Of a stretch of DNA of 13,280 bases, positions 1-7,047 are shown piece after piece. The stretch is from Gemmatimonadota bacterium (GTDB taxonomy: Bacteria > Gemmatimonadota > Gemmatimonadetes > Longimicrobiales > Longimicrobiaceae). The DNA is taken from positions 1 to 13,280 of the forward strand of contig JAFAYN010000239.1 in the NCBI GenBank assembly GCA_019240375.1. Reading direction: 5' to 3'. The translations under genes and the position numbers were made by a program. The notes beneath the pieces are model-generated. The model made no database searches. It saw only the letters and a list, made by a program, of their open reading frames with translations, and was not told the DNA's origin. The number at the start of each line of letters is the position of its first letter. The first letter of the stretch is position 1.

Positions 1-1985
1 AGGTCGGCCCGGTGCTGGTCGGGAATGTCCTGCCCGAAGCCGGGGAAGGTGGGGTGCGTGTTGCGCGCCAGGAAAGGCTTGGTCCCCCGGTAGCCGCGGG
101 GCATCGCGTCGTCCTTGTCGCGCCCCTCAGGGATCACGAACTCGCCGTAGTTGCGGAAGGTGATCCCCTTGCGCGCGGCCAGGTCCCACAGGTAGCCGTG
201 CGCCGGCTCAGCCACGTCGTCGTCGGGAATGATGGGGTGCTCGAAGGAGCCGCGGTTGGTCCCCTCGTAGTCGTAGCTGCGCCCCCGGCCGGAGTAGTTG
301 GAGGGGACGGTCTTCTGCAGGTAGTCGGTGGTGTACGCCGCCGTGGACCAGTTGTGGCCGTCGGGGCTCACCTCGGCGTTGGTGAAGAAGCGGTCGAAGA
401 TCCCGAAGCGCTCCGCCAGCGCGTGGTGGTTGGGCGACGACTCGCGCCCGAAGAAGAGGAGCGTGCTGTCGCCGTCGGCCTGCGGGAGGTCGCCGAGCAC
501 CTGGTCGTAGGTGCGGTTCTCCTTGATGACGTAGACGACGTGCGTGAAGGGCGGGTACCCCCGCGCCGCGCCGCGCGGCCGGTTCCACCCGTTGGCGCTC
601 ACCACCCGCGCGGTGAGCCCGTCCAGCTCCGCCCCCGCGACGCGGACGAGCGGCGCCACCATCAGCGTCCCGGAGATCTGGCGCAGGGTGGTGTTCCCGC
701 CGCTCCCCTGGTGCTCGCGCGACTGGATCGGCTGTGGCCCGTCGGGGTTAGGGAGGGTGCCGCGCCCCTTGCCGCTGGCGACCAGGAGCGTGTCGCCCAT
801 CGCCAGCACCGCGCTGGGGTACCACCCGGCGGGGATGCGCCCGGCCAGCCGGTCGTCGCCCGTCGCCGCGGCGATGCCGGCGGAGGAGCGCGACAGGTCG
901 AACACCGCGACCGCGTTGGCGTCCCCCTCGGCCACGAACAGCCGCGTCCCGTCGTCGGACAGGGCCAGCGCGTTGGGGGTGCTCCCCTCGTTGGGGCCGG
1001 CGGGGGGCGGGTCGAGCAGCGCGCGGAGGACGCGGCGGGCGCGGGTGTCCACCACCGCCACCCGGTCGGTGCTCCCCGAGGCGACGAACAGGCGCGAGCC
1101 GTCGCGGTTGAGCAGGAGCGCGGAGGGGTGGCGCCCCACCTCGATCCGCCCCACGGAGGCCAGCCGCCCGGCGCGCGGCGCGAACACCGACACCGTCTCC
1201 CCACCCCACGCGGACACGTACACCGTCCCGTCGCGCGCCACCGCCACCCCGTACGGGTAGCGCCCGGTGGGCAGGCGCCGCGCGACCCGCCCGGTGGCGA
1301 GGTCCACCACCGCCAGCGAGTCGGCCATGTTCTCGGCGGCGTACAGCCAGCGCCCGTCCGGCGACACCCCGATCCCCGCCGGGTAGCGCGTCCCCGCCTT
1401 CTTGGGGTCCTTGACCGCCAGCACCAGGCTGTCGCGCAGCGTCGCCGCGCCGTTCGCCCAGGCGTAGCGGTACACCACGTCCTGGTTCCCCCCGGAGGCG
1501 TACAGGGTGCGCCCGTCCGGCGCGAAGGCGGCGCCCACGAAGGCGGCGGGCTGCGCCAGCGTCTGCAGGACGCGCCCGCTGGCGCGCTCCACCACCTGCA
1601 CCCCCTGCTGCCGCCACCCGCTCAGCAGGAGCACCACCCGGTCGCCCTCCGGCGCGGGGAGCATGCTCAGCGGGAGCGGACCGACGTCGTGGGTCGGACC
1701 GGCCGGGTCGAGGTAGACGCCCGTGGGTAGGCGCGGGCGGAGTGTGTCGCGCGGGGGAGCGGGCGCCGCCACTGGCGCCGGGGCCCCGACGGGCGCTGGA
1801 GCGGCGGCGGGCGCGCTCGTGGCCGGGGGCGGCGCGGAGGTGGCGACCGGCGCGGCGGCGGGCGCGCTCGTGGCCGGGGGCGGCGCGGAGGTGGCGACCG
1901 GCGCGGCGGCGGGCGCGCACCCGGCGAGGAGCAGGGCGAGCGCGGCGGCGCGGCCGGACCGGGAAGAGACGGCGAGCTGGGTCAT
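1..1985 (-). CDS. YncE-like beta-propeller / phosphoesterase fusion lipoprotein (3' end outside window)
   Basis: The minus-strand frame opens at ATG 1985 and stays open to the left edge, giving about 661 residues with no stop, so the C-terminus is missing. Residues 1-23 are a lipoprotein signal peptide (Ala/Leu core, lipobox LAGC with Cys23), which predicts an acylated, periplasmic or outer-membrane protein. Residues 24-80 are an Ala/Pro/Thr/Ser linker containing a duplicated 17-residue unit. Residues about 90-440 carry repeated blades of the YncE/SMP-30 type (SPDGRWLYAAE, DGTRLFVAEGDAN, PTGRYPYGVAVARDGTVYVS). From about residue 480 a phosphoesterase domain of the phospholipase C/acid phosphatase superfamily (PF04185-like) begins; VIKENRTYDQVLG at 486-498 is its metal-site motif, followed by FFTNAEVSPDGHNW. 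This is the architecture annotated as bifunctional YncE family/alkaline phosphatase family protein. The true substrate is unknown. It lies 106 bases downstream of the transglycosylase gene on the same strand and may be co-transcribed with it. Confidence 0.9.
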   Translation of the reverse strand, partial: MTQLAVSSRSGRAAALALLLAGCAPAAAPVATSAPPPATSAPAAAPVATSAPPPATSAPAAAPAPVGAPAPVAAPAPPRDTLRPRLPTGVYLDPAGPTHDVGPLPLSMLPAPEGDRVVLLLSGWRQQGVQVVERASGRVLQTLAQPAAFVGAAFAPDGRTLYASGGNQDVVYRYAWANGAATLRDSLVLAVKDPKKAGTRYPAGIGVSPDGRWLYAAENMADSLAVVDLATGRVARRLPTGRYPYGVAVARDGTVYVSAWGGETVSVFAPRAGRLASVGRIEVGRHPSALLLNRDGSRLFVASGSTDRVAVVDTRARRVLRALLDPPPAGPNEGSTPNALALSDDGTRLFVAEGDANAVAVFDLSRSSAGIAAATGDDRLAGRIPAGWYPSAVLAMGDTLLVASGKGRGTLPNPDGPQPIQSREHQGSGGNTTLRQISGTLMVAPLVRVAGAELDGLTARVVSANGWNRPRGAARGYPPFTHVVYVIKENRTYDQVLGDLPQADGDSTLLFFGRESSPNHHALAERFGIFDRFFTNAEVSPDGHNWSTAAYTTDYLQKTVPSNYSGRGRSYDYEGTNRGSFEHPIIPDDDVAEPAHGYLWDLAARKGITFRNYGEFVIPEGRDKDDAMPRGYRGTKPFLARNTHPTFPGFGQDIPDQHRAD
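1801..1918. repeat. 51-bp in-frame tandem repeat, 2.3 copies
   Basis: Bases 1801-1851 and 1852-1902 are identical 51-base units, and a third partial copy continues for 16 bases from 1903. Because 51 is a multiple of three, the reading frame of the lipoprotein gene on the minus strand is kept. Each unit encodes 17 residues of the Pro/Ala/Thr/Ser-rich linker (APAAAPVATSAPPPATS). Perfect identity between the copies suggests a recent slippage duplication and likely length variation between strains. Confidence 0.95.
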
Positions 1986-2091
1986 CTGCGGAGTCGGTCG
2001 GGATCGGTGACGGACGGTGCGTCGGCGACGCCCGGACAAGGTGCGCTCCACCGGCCCCGCGCGCCACCACACCGGCGTAACGAACCCGGAA

Positions 2092-4191
2092 TCAGTCGGC
2101 CGACCGGCCGCCGTACAGCATCTCGTACACGTGCACGTTGACGCGGACCTTCTTGACGTAGGTGCGCGTTTCCTCGAACGGGATCCGCTCCACGAACAGG
2201 TCCTCGTCGCCATACTCGGGGAAGGAGCGCCAGCGCGCCACCCGCCCCGGCCCCGCGTTGTAGGCCGCGAACACCTCGGTGAGCGTCGGGTAGCGCCGCA
2301 CCTGCGCGGCGAGGAAGCGGGTCCCCAGCCGCAGGTTGACCGCGGGGTCCTTCAGCATGGAGGAGCGGAAGCCGGCGATCCCCGCCCCCTGCGCCAGCCC
2401 CGCCCCGGTTTCCGGCATCACCTGCATCAGCCCCACCGCCCCGGCCGCGCTGACGGCGTTGGGGTCGAAGATCGACTCCCGGCGGATCAGCCCCGCCACC
2501 AGGAACGGGTCGAGCCCGTTGCGCCGCGCCTCCCGCTCCACCAGCTCGCGGAAGCGGTACGGGAAGACGATGCGGAGGAGGCGCGGGTCCCACGCCCCAC
2601 GCCGCTGCTGGATCTCCTGCCCCAGCACCACCGCCGCGATCGGCCGCCCGCGCTGCGCCATCCCCTCGGCCACGGCGTACAGCGCCACCGGGTCGTCCGC
2701 CATCCGCTCGCGGATCCGGTCCATCTCCCACCACGCCTCGTCCCCCAGCCCCAGCTCGCGGAGCACGTCGGCGCGGAACATGGCGGCGCGCACCTCCGCC
2801 TCGGCCCGCGGCGCCAGCGTCGGCGCGGGGGCGAGCGGCACACCGTTCAGCGGGATCCCCAGGCGCTCGGTGGCGCGGACGCCGTAGAAGGAGACCGGGT
2901 CCGCGTCGCGCGCCTCGCGGAAGCTCCGCTCCGCCGCCTCCTTTTCCCCCGTGCGCAGCCGCGCCCGCCCGGCCCAGTACAGCGCGGGGGCGGTCAGCGC
3001 GTCGCGCGGGCGCCCGGCCGTGAAGGCGTCCAGGTCGCGCAGCGCGGTCGGCGCGTCTCCGGCCAGCAGCGACATCCCCGCCAGGCGGAGCGCCGCGTCG
3101 CTGGCGGCCTGCGAGTGGATCCCCGTCGCCACCGCGGCGCGGTAGCGCTCGCGTGCAGCCGCGGCGTTCCCGGTCTCGCGCTCCAGGTCGCCCAGGGCGG
3201 CGAGCGCCTCGGCGGCCCACGGCTCGCGGGGGAAGCGCCGGGCCGCGTCCTCCCAGAGAGCGCGCGCCGCGGCGTCGTTCCCCTGGCGGCGCGCCGTCCG
3301 CCCGGCGAGCACCGCCGCCTCGCCCGAAAAGGGAGCGGCGGCCCGCAGGTGCTCCGCGGCGGCGGCGTAGCGCCGCGCCGCGAACAGCGCCCGCCCCGCC
3401 TCCAGGCGGAGCGCGGCGCGCTCCTCCGGCGTCCCCCGTCCCGAGGCCAGGTACGCCTCCACCCCGGCGACGCCGCGCTCCGTCCCCCCGTTCCGCAGCA
3501 GCGTCCGCCCGGCGAGCAGCCGGTCCTCCGGTGCCAGCCCCGGCAGCTCCGCCGCGACCCGGGCCGCCGCCACGCCGCCCGGCGACGCGGGGGCGGCCTG
3601 CATGGCGCGGCGCAGGTCGGCGGTCGCGCCCGCCAGGTCGCCCGTGGCGCGGCGGGCCTCTCCCGCGGCGGCCCACGACGCCGCCTGTCCGCTCCGGCTG
3701 GGGACGCTCGGCGCGGCCCCTTCCGCCACCTCCGCCGCCGCGGCCGTGTCGCCCGCCCGGCGCAGCGCGTCGGCACGGACCCGCCACCCCTGCTCGCGCG
3801 CCGTGGGATCGCCCACCCCTTCCAGGACGCGGCGCACCGAGGCCGTGTCCCCAGCGCCGGCCGCAGCGCGCGCGGCGAGCACGTACGCCCACCCGTGGAA
3901 GGCGGGCATCACCCGCGCCGCCTCCGCGAACACCCGCTCGGCCCCGCGCGTGTCCCCCGCGCTCGCCAGCGCCTGCCCCTGGCGCAGCGCCGCGATCCCG
4001 CGCGCCTGCTCGTCGGGGGTGGGGAGCGGGACCAGGGCGGATGTGGTATCGGGAGCGGCGGCGACCGGAGCGGGCGGGGCGACGGCGGGCGGGGTGGGCC
4101 CCTGGTCACCACGCGACGCGGGCGAGCGGCCGCACGCCGCCATGACCAGCGCCGCGACGAGCAGGGGGACGATCCGGATCTGCATGGACAT
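2092..4191 (-). CDS. Slt70-like lytic transglycosylase lipoprotein with TPR-type helical region
   Basis: 699 residues. The enzyme cleaves the MurNAc-GlcNAc bond of peptidoglycan with formation of 1,6-anhydro ends. The N-terminus from ATG 4191 (or ATG 4185, two codons later) is a lipoprotein signal, MQIRIVPLLVAALVMAAC, with lipobox MAAC. No strong ribosome site separates the two ATGs; a GTG at 4233 would add an implausible Arg/Ser-rich extension. Residues about 50-500 are Ala/Arg-rich helical repeats (TPR-like) resembling the doughnut of Slt. The C-terminal about 140 residues are a GH23 SLT domain: catalytic Glu572 in IRRES (codon 2476-2478), then GAVGLMQVMPET and AYNAGPGRV, and a final segment with RIPFEETRTYVKKV typical of Slt70. 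It probably acts in the periplasm on the sacculus. The gene upstream is divergent and the lipoprotein gene downstream is on the same strand. Confidence 0.93.
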   Translation of the reverse strand: MSMQIRIVPLLVAALVMAACGRSPASRGDQGPTPPAVAPPAPVAAAPDTTSALVPLPTPDEQARGIAALRQGQALASAGDTRGAERVFAEAARVMPAFHGWAYVLAARAAAGAGDTASVRRVLEGVGDPTAREQGWRVRADALRRAGDTAAAAEVAEGAAPSVPSRSGQAASWAAAGEARRATGDLAGATADLRRAMQAAPASPGGVAAARVAAELPGLAPEDRLLAGRTLLRNGGTERGVAGVEAYLASGRGTPEERAALRLEAGRALFAARRYAAAAEHLRAAAPFSGEAAVLAGRTARRQGNDAAARALWEDAARRFPREPWAAEALAALGDLERETGNAAAARERYRAAVATGIHSQAASDAALRLAGMSLLAGDAPTALRDLDAFTAGRPRDALTAPALYWAGRARLRTGEKEAAERSFREARDADPVSFYGVRATERLGIPLNGVPLAPAPTLAPRAEAEVRAAMFRADVLRELGLGDEAWWEMDRIRERMADDPVALYAVAEGMAQRGRPIAAVVLGQEIQQRRGAWDPRLLRIVFPYRFRELVEREARRNGLDPFLVAGLIRRESIFDPNAVSAAGAVGLMQVMPETGAGLAQGAGIAGFRSSMLKDPAVNLRLGTRFLAAQVRRYPTLTEVFAAYNAGPGRVARWRSFPEYGDEDLFVERIPFEETRTYVKKVRVNVHVYEMLYGGRSAD

Positions 4192-4400
4192 GCTGCGAGG
4201 ACTTCGGCTGCGGTTCACCACGGTCGGGCGCACGGCGATGGGGCGCCCGGGATCTCCCGGACGCGCCTGCGAGAACCGGGCCCGGCCGGCGCCGGCCGTT
4301 TCCCACCCGGCGTGCCCCGCCGCGCCCCACGCGCTACCTTGTACGGGAGCCGACTGCGGGGGCGGGCCCGGCGCGACCGGAAAACAGGAAGAAGCGCGGA
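4192..4400. other. Divergent intergenic region with a 16-bp palindrome
   Basis: This gap separates the divergent transglycosylase and pentapeptide-repeat genes, so it must hold promoters for both. It contains a perfect 16-base palindrome, CGGCCGGCGCCGGCCG, at 4283-4298. A TACCTT at 4335-4340 could be a -10 element for the plus-strand gene, but I see no matching -35. No minus-strand promoter is convincing. Confidence 0.4.
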
Positions 4401-5057
4401 ATGAGGAAGCCGAAGACCGGCACGGCGGAGATCGCCCCGCCCGAGCCGCCCGAGGTGGGAGCCGGAGCGGGCGGGCCGCTGGAAACGCTGGAGGACGAGG
4501 GGTTCTACGCCGACCGGGTGCTGGAGGGCGGCGACCTGTCCGACGCCGAGGCGGAGGCGGTGCGCTTCGAGCGGGTGCGGATGGAGGGGACGCGCCTGGC
4601 GCGCACCCGCCTCGCCCGGCTGGTCATGGCCGACGCGCGGCTGGACTCGTGCGACCTGGCGGGGATCCAGTGGGAGAAGTCGTACCTCCGCCGGGTGGAG
4701 TGGACGGGGTGCCGGCTGGTGGGCGCCCGCCTGTCGCGCTCCGAGCTGCACGACGCGGTGCTGCGGGAGTGCAACGCGGAGATGGCGCTCTTCGTCTCCG
4801 CCACCTTCGTGGGGGCGCGGCTGGAGCGCTGCAACCTGCGCGGCGCCTCGTTCGAGGGGGCGGACCTGCGGGGGGTGGTCTTCCGCGACTGCGACCTGCG
4901 CGGGGCGGACCTGCGGGGCGCGCGGCTGCGCGGGACCGACGTGCGCGGCTCGGAGCTGGAGGGGGTGCAGATCGGGGCCCCGGAGATGGCGGGGCTGGTC
5001 GTGGAGCCGGCGCAGGCGGTGGACCTGGTGGTCAGGCTGGGGGTGCGGGTGGAGTAG
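4401..5057 (+). CDS. Pentapeptide-repeat protein
   Basis: 218 residues. The start at ATG 4401 is preceded by AGGAAGAAG (4386-4394), a usable ribosome site. After about 40 acidic and flexible residues, most of the protein is a run of pentapeptide repeats of the A(D/N)LXX type, clearest at about residues 135-190 (GARLERCNLRGASFEGADLR and the following RDCDLRGADLRGARLRGTDV). Such repeats fold as a right-handed quadrilateral beta-helix. The length and the C-terminal GLVVEPAQAVDLVVRLGVRV resemble Qnr/MfpA-type and related proteins, some of which mimic DNA and protect gyrase. That function is not shown here: most family members have no known role, and no gyrase or resistance context is present. No signal peptide is seen, so it is probably cytoplasmic. 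Its last 26 bases overlap the end of the convergent membrane protein gene. Confidence 0.9.
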   Translation: MRKPKTGTAEIAPPEPPEVGAGAGGPLETLEDEGFYADRVLEGGDLSDAEAEAVRFERVRMEGTRLARTRLARLVMADARLDSCDLAGIQWEKSYLRRVEWTGCRLVGARLSRSELHDAVLRECNAEMALFVSATFVGARLERCNLRGASFEGADLRGVVFRDCDLRGADLRGARLRGTDVRGSELEGVQIGAPEMAGLVVEPAQAVDLVVRLGVRVE

Positions 5058-5334
5058 CCGCCGTGGAGCCGTCCCCCTCCTCGTGGTGCCCGGTGGTCGC
5101 CGCCACCGCCCAGAGGATGCACACGGGCCAGGCGAGGAACAACCCGATCCCCACCGTGAACAGCCCCGCCACCCCGGTGACGAAGGTCATCAGCAGCCCC
5201 GCGAAGGGGGAGACGTAGAACAGCCCCAGCGGCCCGAACAGGACCGTCAGCAGCACCGCCGTGCGGACGCTCTTCCGCCGTCGGGGCGGCTCGGGGGTGG
5301 AGGGAAGCTCCAGGAAGGGCGGAAGGGTGCTCAC
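5032..5334 (-). CDS. Small membrane protein, function unknown
   Basis: 100 residues from GTG 5334; an in-frame stop lies four codons further upstream (5347-5349), so the start is closely bounded. The N-terminus is polar and Pro-rich (about 25 residues). Two hydrophobic segments follow, at about residues 26-55 (LLTVLFGPLGLFYVSPFAG and the continuation into LLMTFVTGVAGL) and about 58-80 (FTVGIGLFLAWPVCILWAVA). The tail is polar and acidic. The FGPLGLFYVS motif recalls small TM2-like or related conserved membrane proteins, but I would not assign a family. There is no evident strong ribosome site. The gene is convergent with the pentapeptide-repeat gene and overlaps it by 26 bases. Confidence 0.75.
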   Translation of the reverse strand: MSTLPPFLELPSTPEPPRRRKSVRTAVLLTVLFGPLGLFYVSPFAGLLMTFVTGVAGLFTVGIGLFLAWPVCILWAVAATTGHHEEGDGSTAATPPAPPA

Positions 5335-5401
5335 GGGTCGTTCAGCTCATCGGTCGGGGTAGCTCACACGGGGCGGAAAGCTATGTGCGTCCCCCGTCGC
5401 C

Positions 5402-5476
5402 GGGAAGCCCCGGAGCGGTGGGAACCCGCTCACGGAACGGCCGGTAACAGGACGGGGAGGCCGCTCCGGCTTCCCC
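5402..5476. repeat. Imperfect inverted repeat upstream of the STAS gene
   Basis: GGGAAGCCCCGGAGCGG at 5402-5418 is matched by CCGCTCCGGCTTCCCC at 5461-5476, complementary except for a two-base bulge, around a 42-base spacer. A smaller internal hairpin (GAGCGG/CCGCTC) competes with it. It sits between the divergent small membrane protein gene and the STAS gene and could be a structured leader or a degenerate repeat. I recognise no known RNA family in it, and it has no U-tract. Confidence 0.55.
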
Positions 5477-5504
5477 GTGGCATTTCAGTACGGCGGAGCC
5501 GAGC

Positions 5505-5867
5505 ATGGAACGGACGCGGTTCATCACCCACCGGGACACGCGGATCCTGGTCGTCGACTTTTCCGGGATCGAGGAGCTGGACGAGCTGGCGCGGGAGGGG
5601 GAGCGGGTGTCGCTCGTCATCCGCGCGGAGCCGCCCGACTCGCTGCGGCTGCTGATCGACTTCACCGGCGTCCCCTACAACCTGCGCGTGGTGCGTGTCC
5701 TGGCGGAGATCGCCGAGGGGAACGCCGACCACGTCCGCGCCCGCGCCATGGTGGGCATCCCGCAGACGGCGCTCCCCTCGGTGCGGGCGGTCTCGGAGTA
5801 CACGCGGCGCCCGGCGGAAGCCTTCGCCGACCGCGACGCCGCGCTGGAGTGGCTGGTCCTGCAGTAA
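5505..5867 (+). CDS. STAS/SEC14 domain protein (SpoIIAA-like)
   Basis: 120 residues. ATG 5505 follows GGAG at 5495-5498, a good ribosome site. The sequence matches the small SpoIIAA-like/SEC14-STAS family (PF11964): an N-terminal strand pair ILVVDFSG (residues 14-21), a central helix, the strand RLLIDFTGVPYN, then VRARAMVGIPQTAL and the C-terminal AFADRDAALEWLVLQ, which is the characteristic ending of this family. Members are single-domain cytoplasmic proteins with an alpha/beta STAS fold. Biochemical roles are mostly unknown, with lipid or partner-protein binding suggested. No anti-sigma factor or kinase partner gene is adjacent, so no partner-switching role can be inferred. Confidence 0.82.
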   Translation: MERTRFITHRDTRILVVDFSGIEELDELAREGERVSLVIRAEPPDSLRLLIDFTGVPYNLRVVRVLAEIAEGNADHVRARAMVGIPQTALPSVRAVSEYTRRPAEAFADRDAALEWLVLQ

Positions 5868-5922
5868 TCCACCCCTCCCTGCCTCGGCCTGTCGCCTCCG
5901 GCGCGGAGAGTGCCGGCGCGGG

Positions 5923-5951
5923 TTGACCGGGGGTTGTACGGACCTTACCCT
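5923..5951 (+). promoter_or_regulatory. Sigma70-type promoter of ilvE
   Basis: TTGACC at 5923-5928 and TACCCT at 5946-5951 are separated by exactly 17 bases. Transcription would start near 5958 and give a leader of about 75 bases before ilvE. I see no leader peptide or T-box features in that leader. Confidence 0.65.
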
Positions 5952-6034
5952 GTGGGGCTGTCGTATTCCCGGGCGGCCGCGACCTCTGGCGGAAAGGGCC
6001 GGAGCGCGGCGCCCTCCCCTGCAAAGGACCGTAG

Positions 6035-6985
6035 ATGTCCAACAAGATCAACGAGACGGAGTGGATCTGGAAGAACGGTGAGTTCGTCGGCTGGTGGGAC
6101 GCCAACGTCCACATCCTCTGCCACTCCCTGCAGTTCGGCTCCTCGATGTTCGAGGGGATCCGCTGCTACGCCACGCCGGACGGCCCGGCCATCTTCCGCC
6201 TGGGCGAGCACCTGCGCCGCCTGGTGGACTCGTGCCGGATCTACCGGATGGAGCTGGGCTTCGACGTCCCCGCGCTCACGGAGGGGTGCCGTGAGCTGGT
6301 GCGCCGCAACCGGGTGGACGCCTGCTACCTGCGCCCGATGGTGCTGCGCGGCTACGGCGCCGCGGGGATGAACCCGGTGGGGAGCCCGGTGGAAAGCTAC
6401 CTGGTGTGCTGGCCCTGGGGGACGTATCTGGGCGAGGGCGCGCTGGAGCAGGGGGTGGACGTGTGCGTCTCCAACTGGCAGCGCCAGGAGCCGAACACCT
6501 ACCCGGCCCACGCCAAGGCGGCGGGGAACTACCTGAACGGGCAGCTTTCCCGGATGCAGGCGCAGGCCGACGGGTACGCCGACGCCATCGCGCTGGGGCC
6601 GGGCGGGCTGGTGAGCGAGGGGAGCGGGCAGAACATCTTTTTGGTGCGCGACGGGGCGCTGCTCACCCCCGCGCTGGACGGGACCAACCTCCCGGGGATC
6701 ACCCGCGACAGCATCCTCACCATCGCCCGCGACATGGGGATCACGGTGCGCGAGACGCAGGTCCCGCGCGAAACGCTGTACACCGCCGACGAGCTGTTCT
6801 TCACCGGGACGGCCGCCGAGCTGACCCCCATCCGTAGCGTGGACCGGATCCCGGTCGGGCGCGGGAGCATGGGCCCCCTGACGCGCGAGCTGCAGCGGCG
6901 CTACCTGGACATCGCCCGGGGGAACGCCCCGGACCCGTACGGCTGGCTCACCTACGTGAACGACCGCCGGGCCGCCGTCGCGTAG
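6035..6985 (+). CDS. ilvE: Branched-chain amino acid aminotransferase
   Basis: 316 residues, a usual length for the class IV PLP aminotransferases. It interconverts leucine, isoleucine and valine with their 2-oxo acids using glutamate/2-oxoglutarate, the last step of branched-chain amino acid synthesis, in the cytoplasm. ATG 6035 is preceded by AAAGGA (6023-6028) six bases upstream. Features seen: N-terminal HSLQFGSSMFEGIRCY (30-45), the PLP-binding Lys161 in AHAKAAGNYLNG, LVSEGSGQNIF (192-202) with Glu195 placed to contact the PLP ring nitrogen, LPGITRDSIL (219-228), and FFTGTAAELTPI (255-266), all IlvE signatures. D-amino acid transaminase and ADC lyase are less likely given the length and motif set. 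It is monocistronic, with its own promoter and a hairpin immediately downstream. Confidence 0.95.
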   Translation: MSNKINETEWIWKNGEFVGWWDANVHILCHSLQFGSSMFEGIRCYATPDGPAIFRLGEHLRRLVDSCRIYRMELGFDVPALTEGCRELVRRNRVDACYLRPMVLRGYGAAGMNPVGSPVESYLVCWPWGTYLGEGALEQGVDVCVSNWQRQEPNTYPAHAKAAGNYLNGQLSRMQAQADGYADAIALGPGGLVSEGSGQNIFLVRDGALLTPALDGTNLPGITRDSILTIARDMGITVRETQVPRETLYTADELFFTGTAAELTPIRSVDRIPVGRGSMGPLTRELQRRYLDIARGNAPDPYGWLTYVNDRRAAVA

Positions 6986-7005
6986 CCTTCGACAGCCGGA
7001 AGAAG

Positions 7006-7041
7006 GAAGCCCCCGGACGGCAGGTGCCGCCCGGGGGCTTC
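7006..7041. terminator. Bidirectional hairpin between convergent ilvE and mreB
   Basis: GAAGCCCCCGG (7006-7016) pairs perfectly with CCGGGGGCTTC (7031-7041), and an inner CGGC/GCCG extends the stem around an AGGT loop. It lies 20 bases after the ilvE stop and 6 bases after the mreB stop, so it probably ends both transcripts. There is no good U-tract on either strand. Confidence 0.75.
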
Positions 7042-7047
7042 TCCACG

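Noticed and set aside
12..1730. A 572-residue plus-strand open frame
   Set aside because: It is antisense to the lipoprotein gene, whose minus-strand frame shows a signal peptide, propeller repeats and the ENRTYD motif. The plus-strand product is an Arg/Pro/Gly/Val-rich, low-complexity shadow of high GC.
2017..4404. A 795-residue plus-strand open frame opposite the transglycosylase
   Set aside because: The minus strand has a clear SLT domain with catalytic Glu and a lipoprotein signal. The plus-strand frame has no recognisable domain and is Arg/Pro/Gly-rich.
5402..5476. Cobalamin or TPP riboswitch upstream of the STAS gene
   Set aside because: GGGAACCC and similar fragments are reminiscent, but the conserved B12-box and TPP core strings are absent on both strands.
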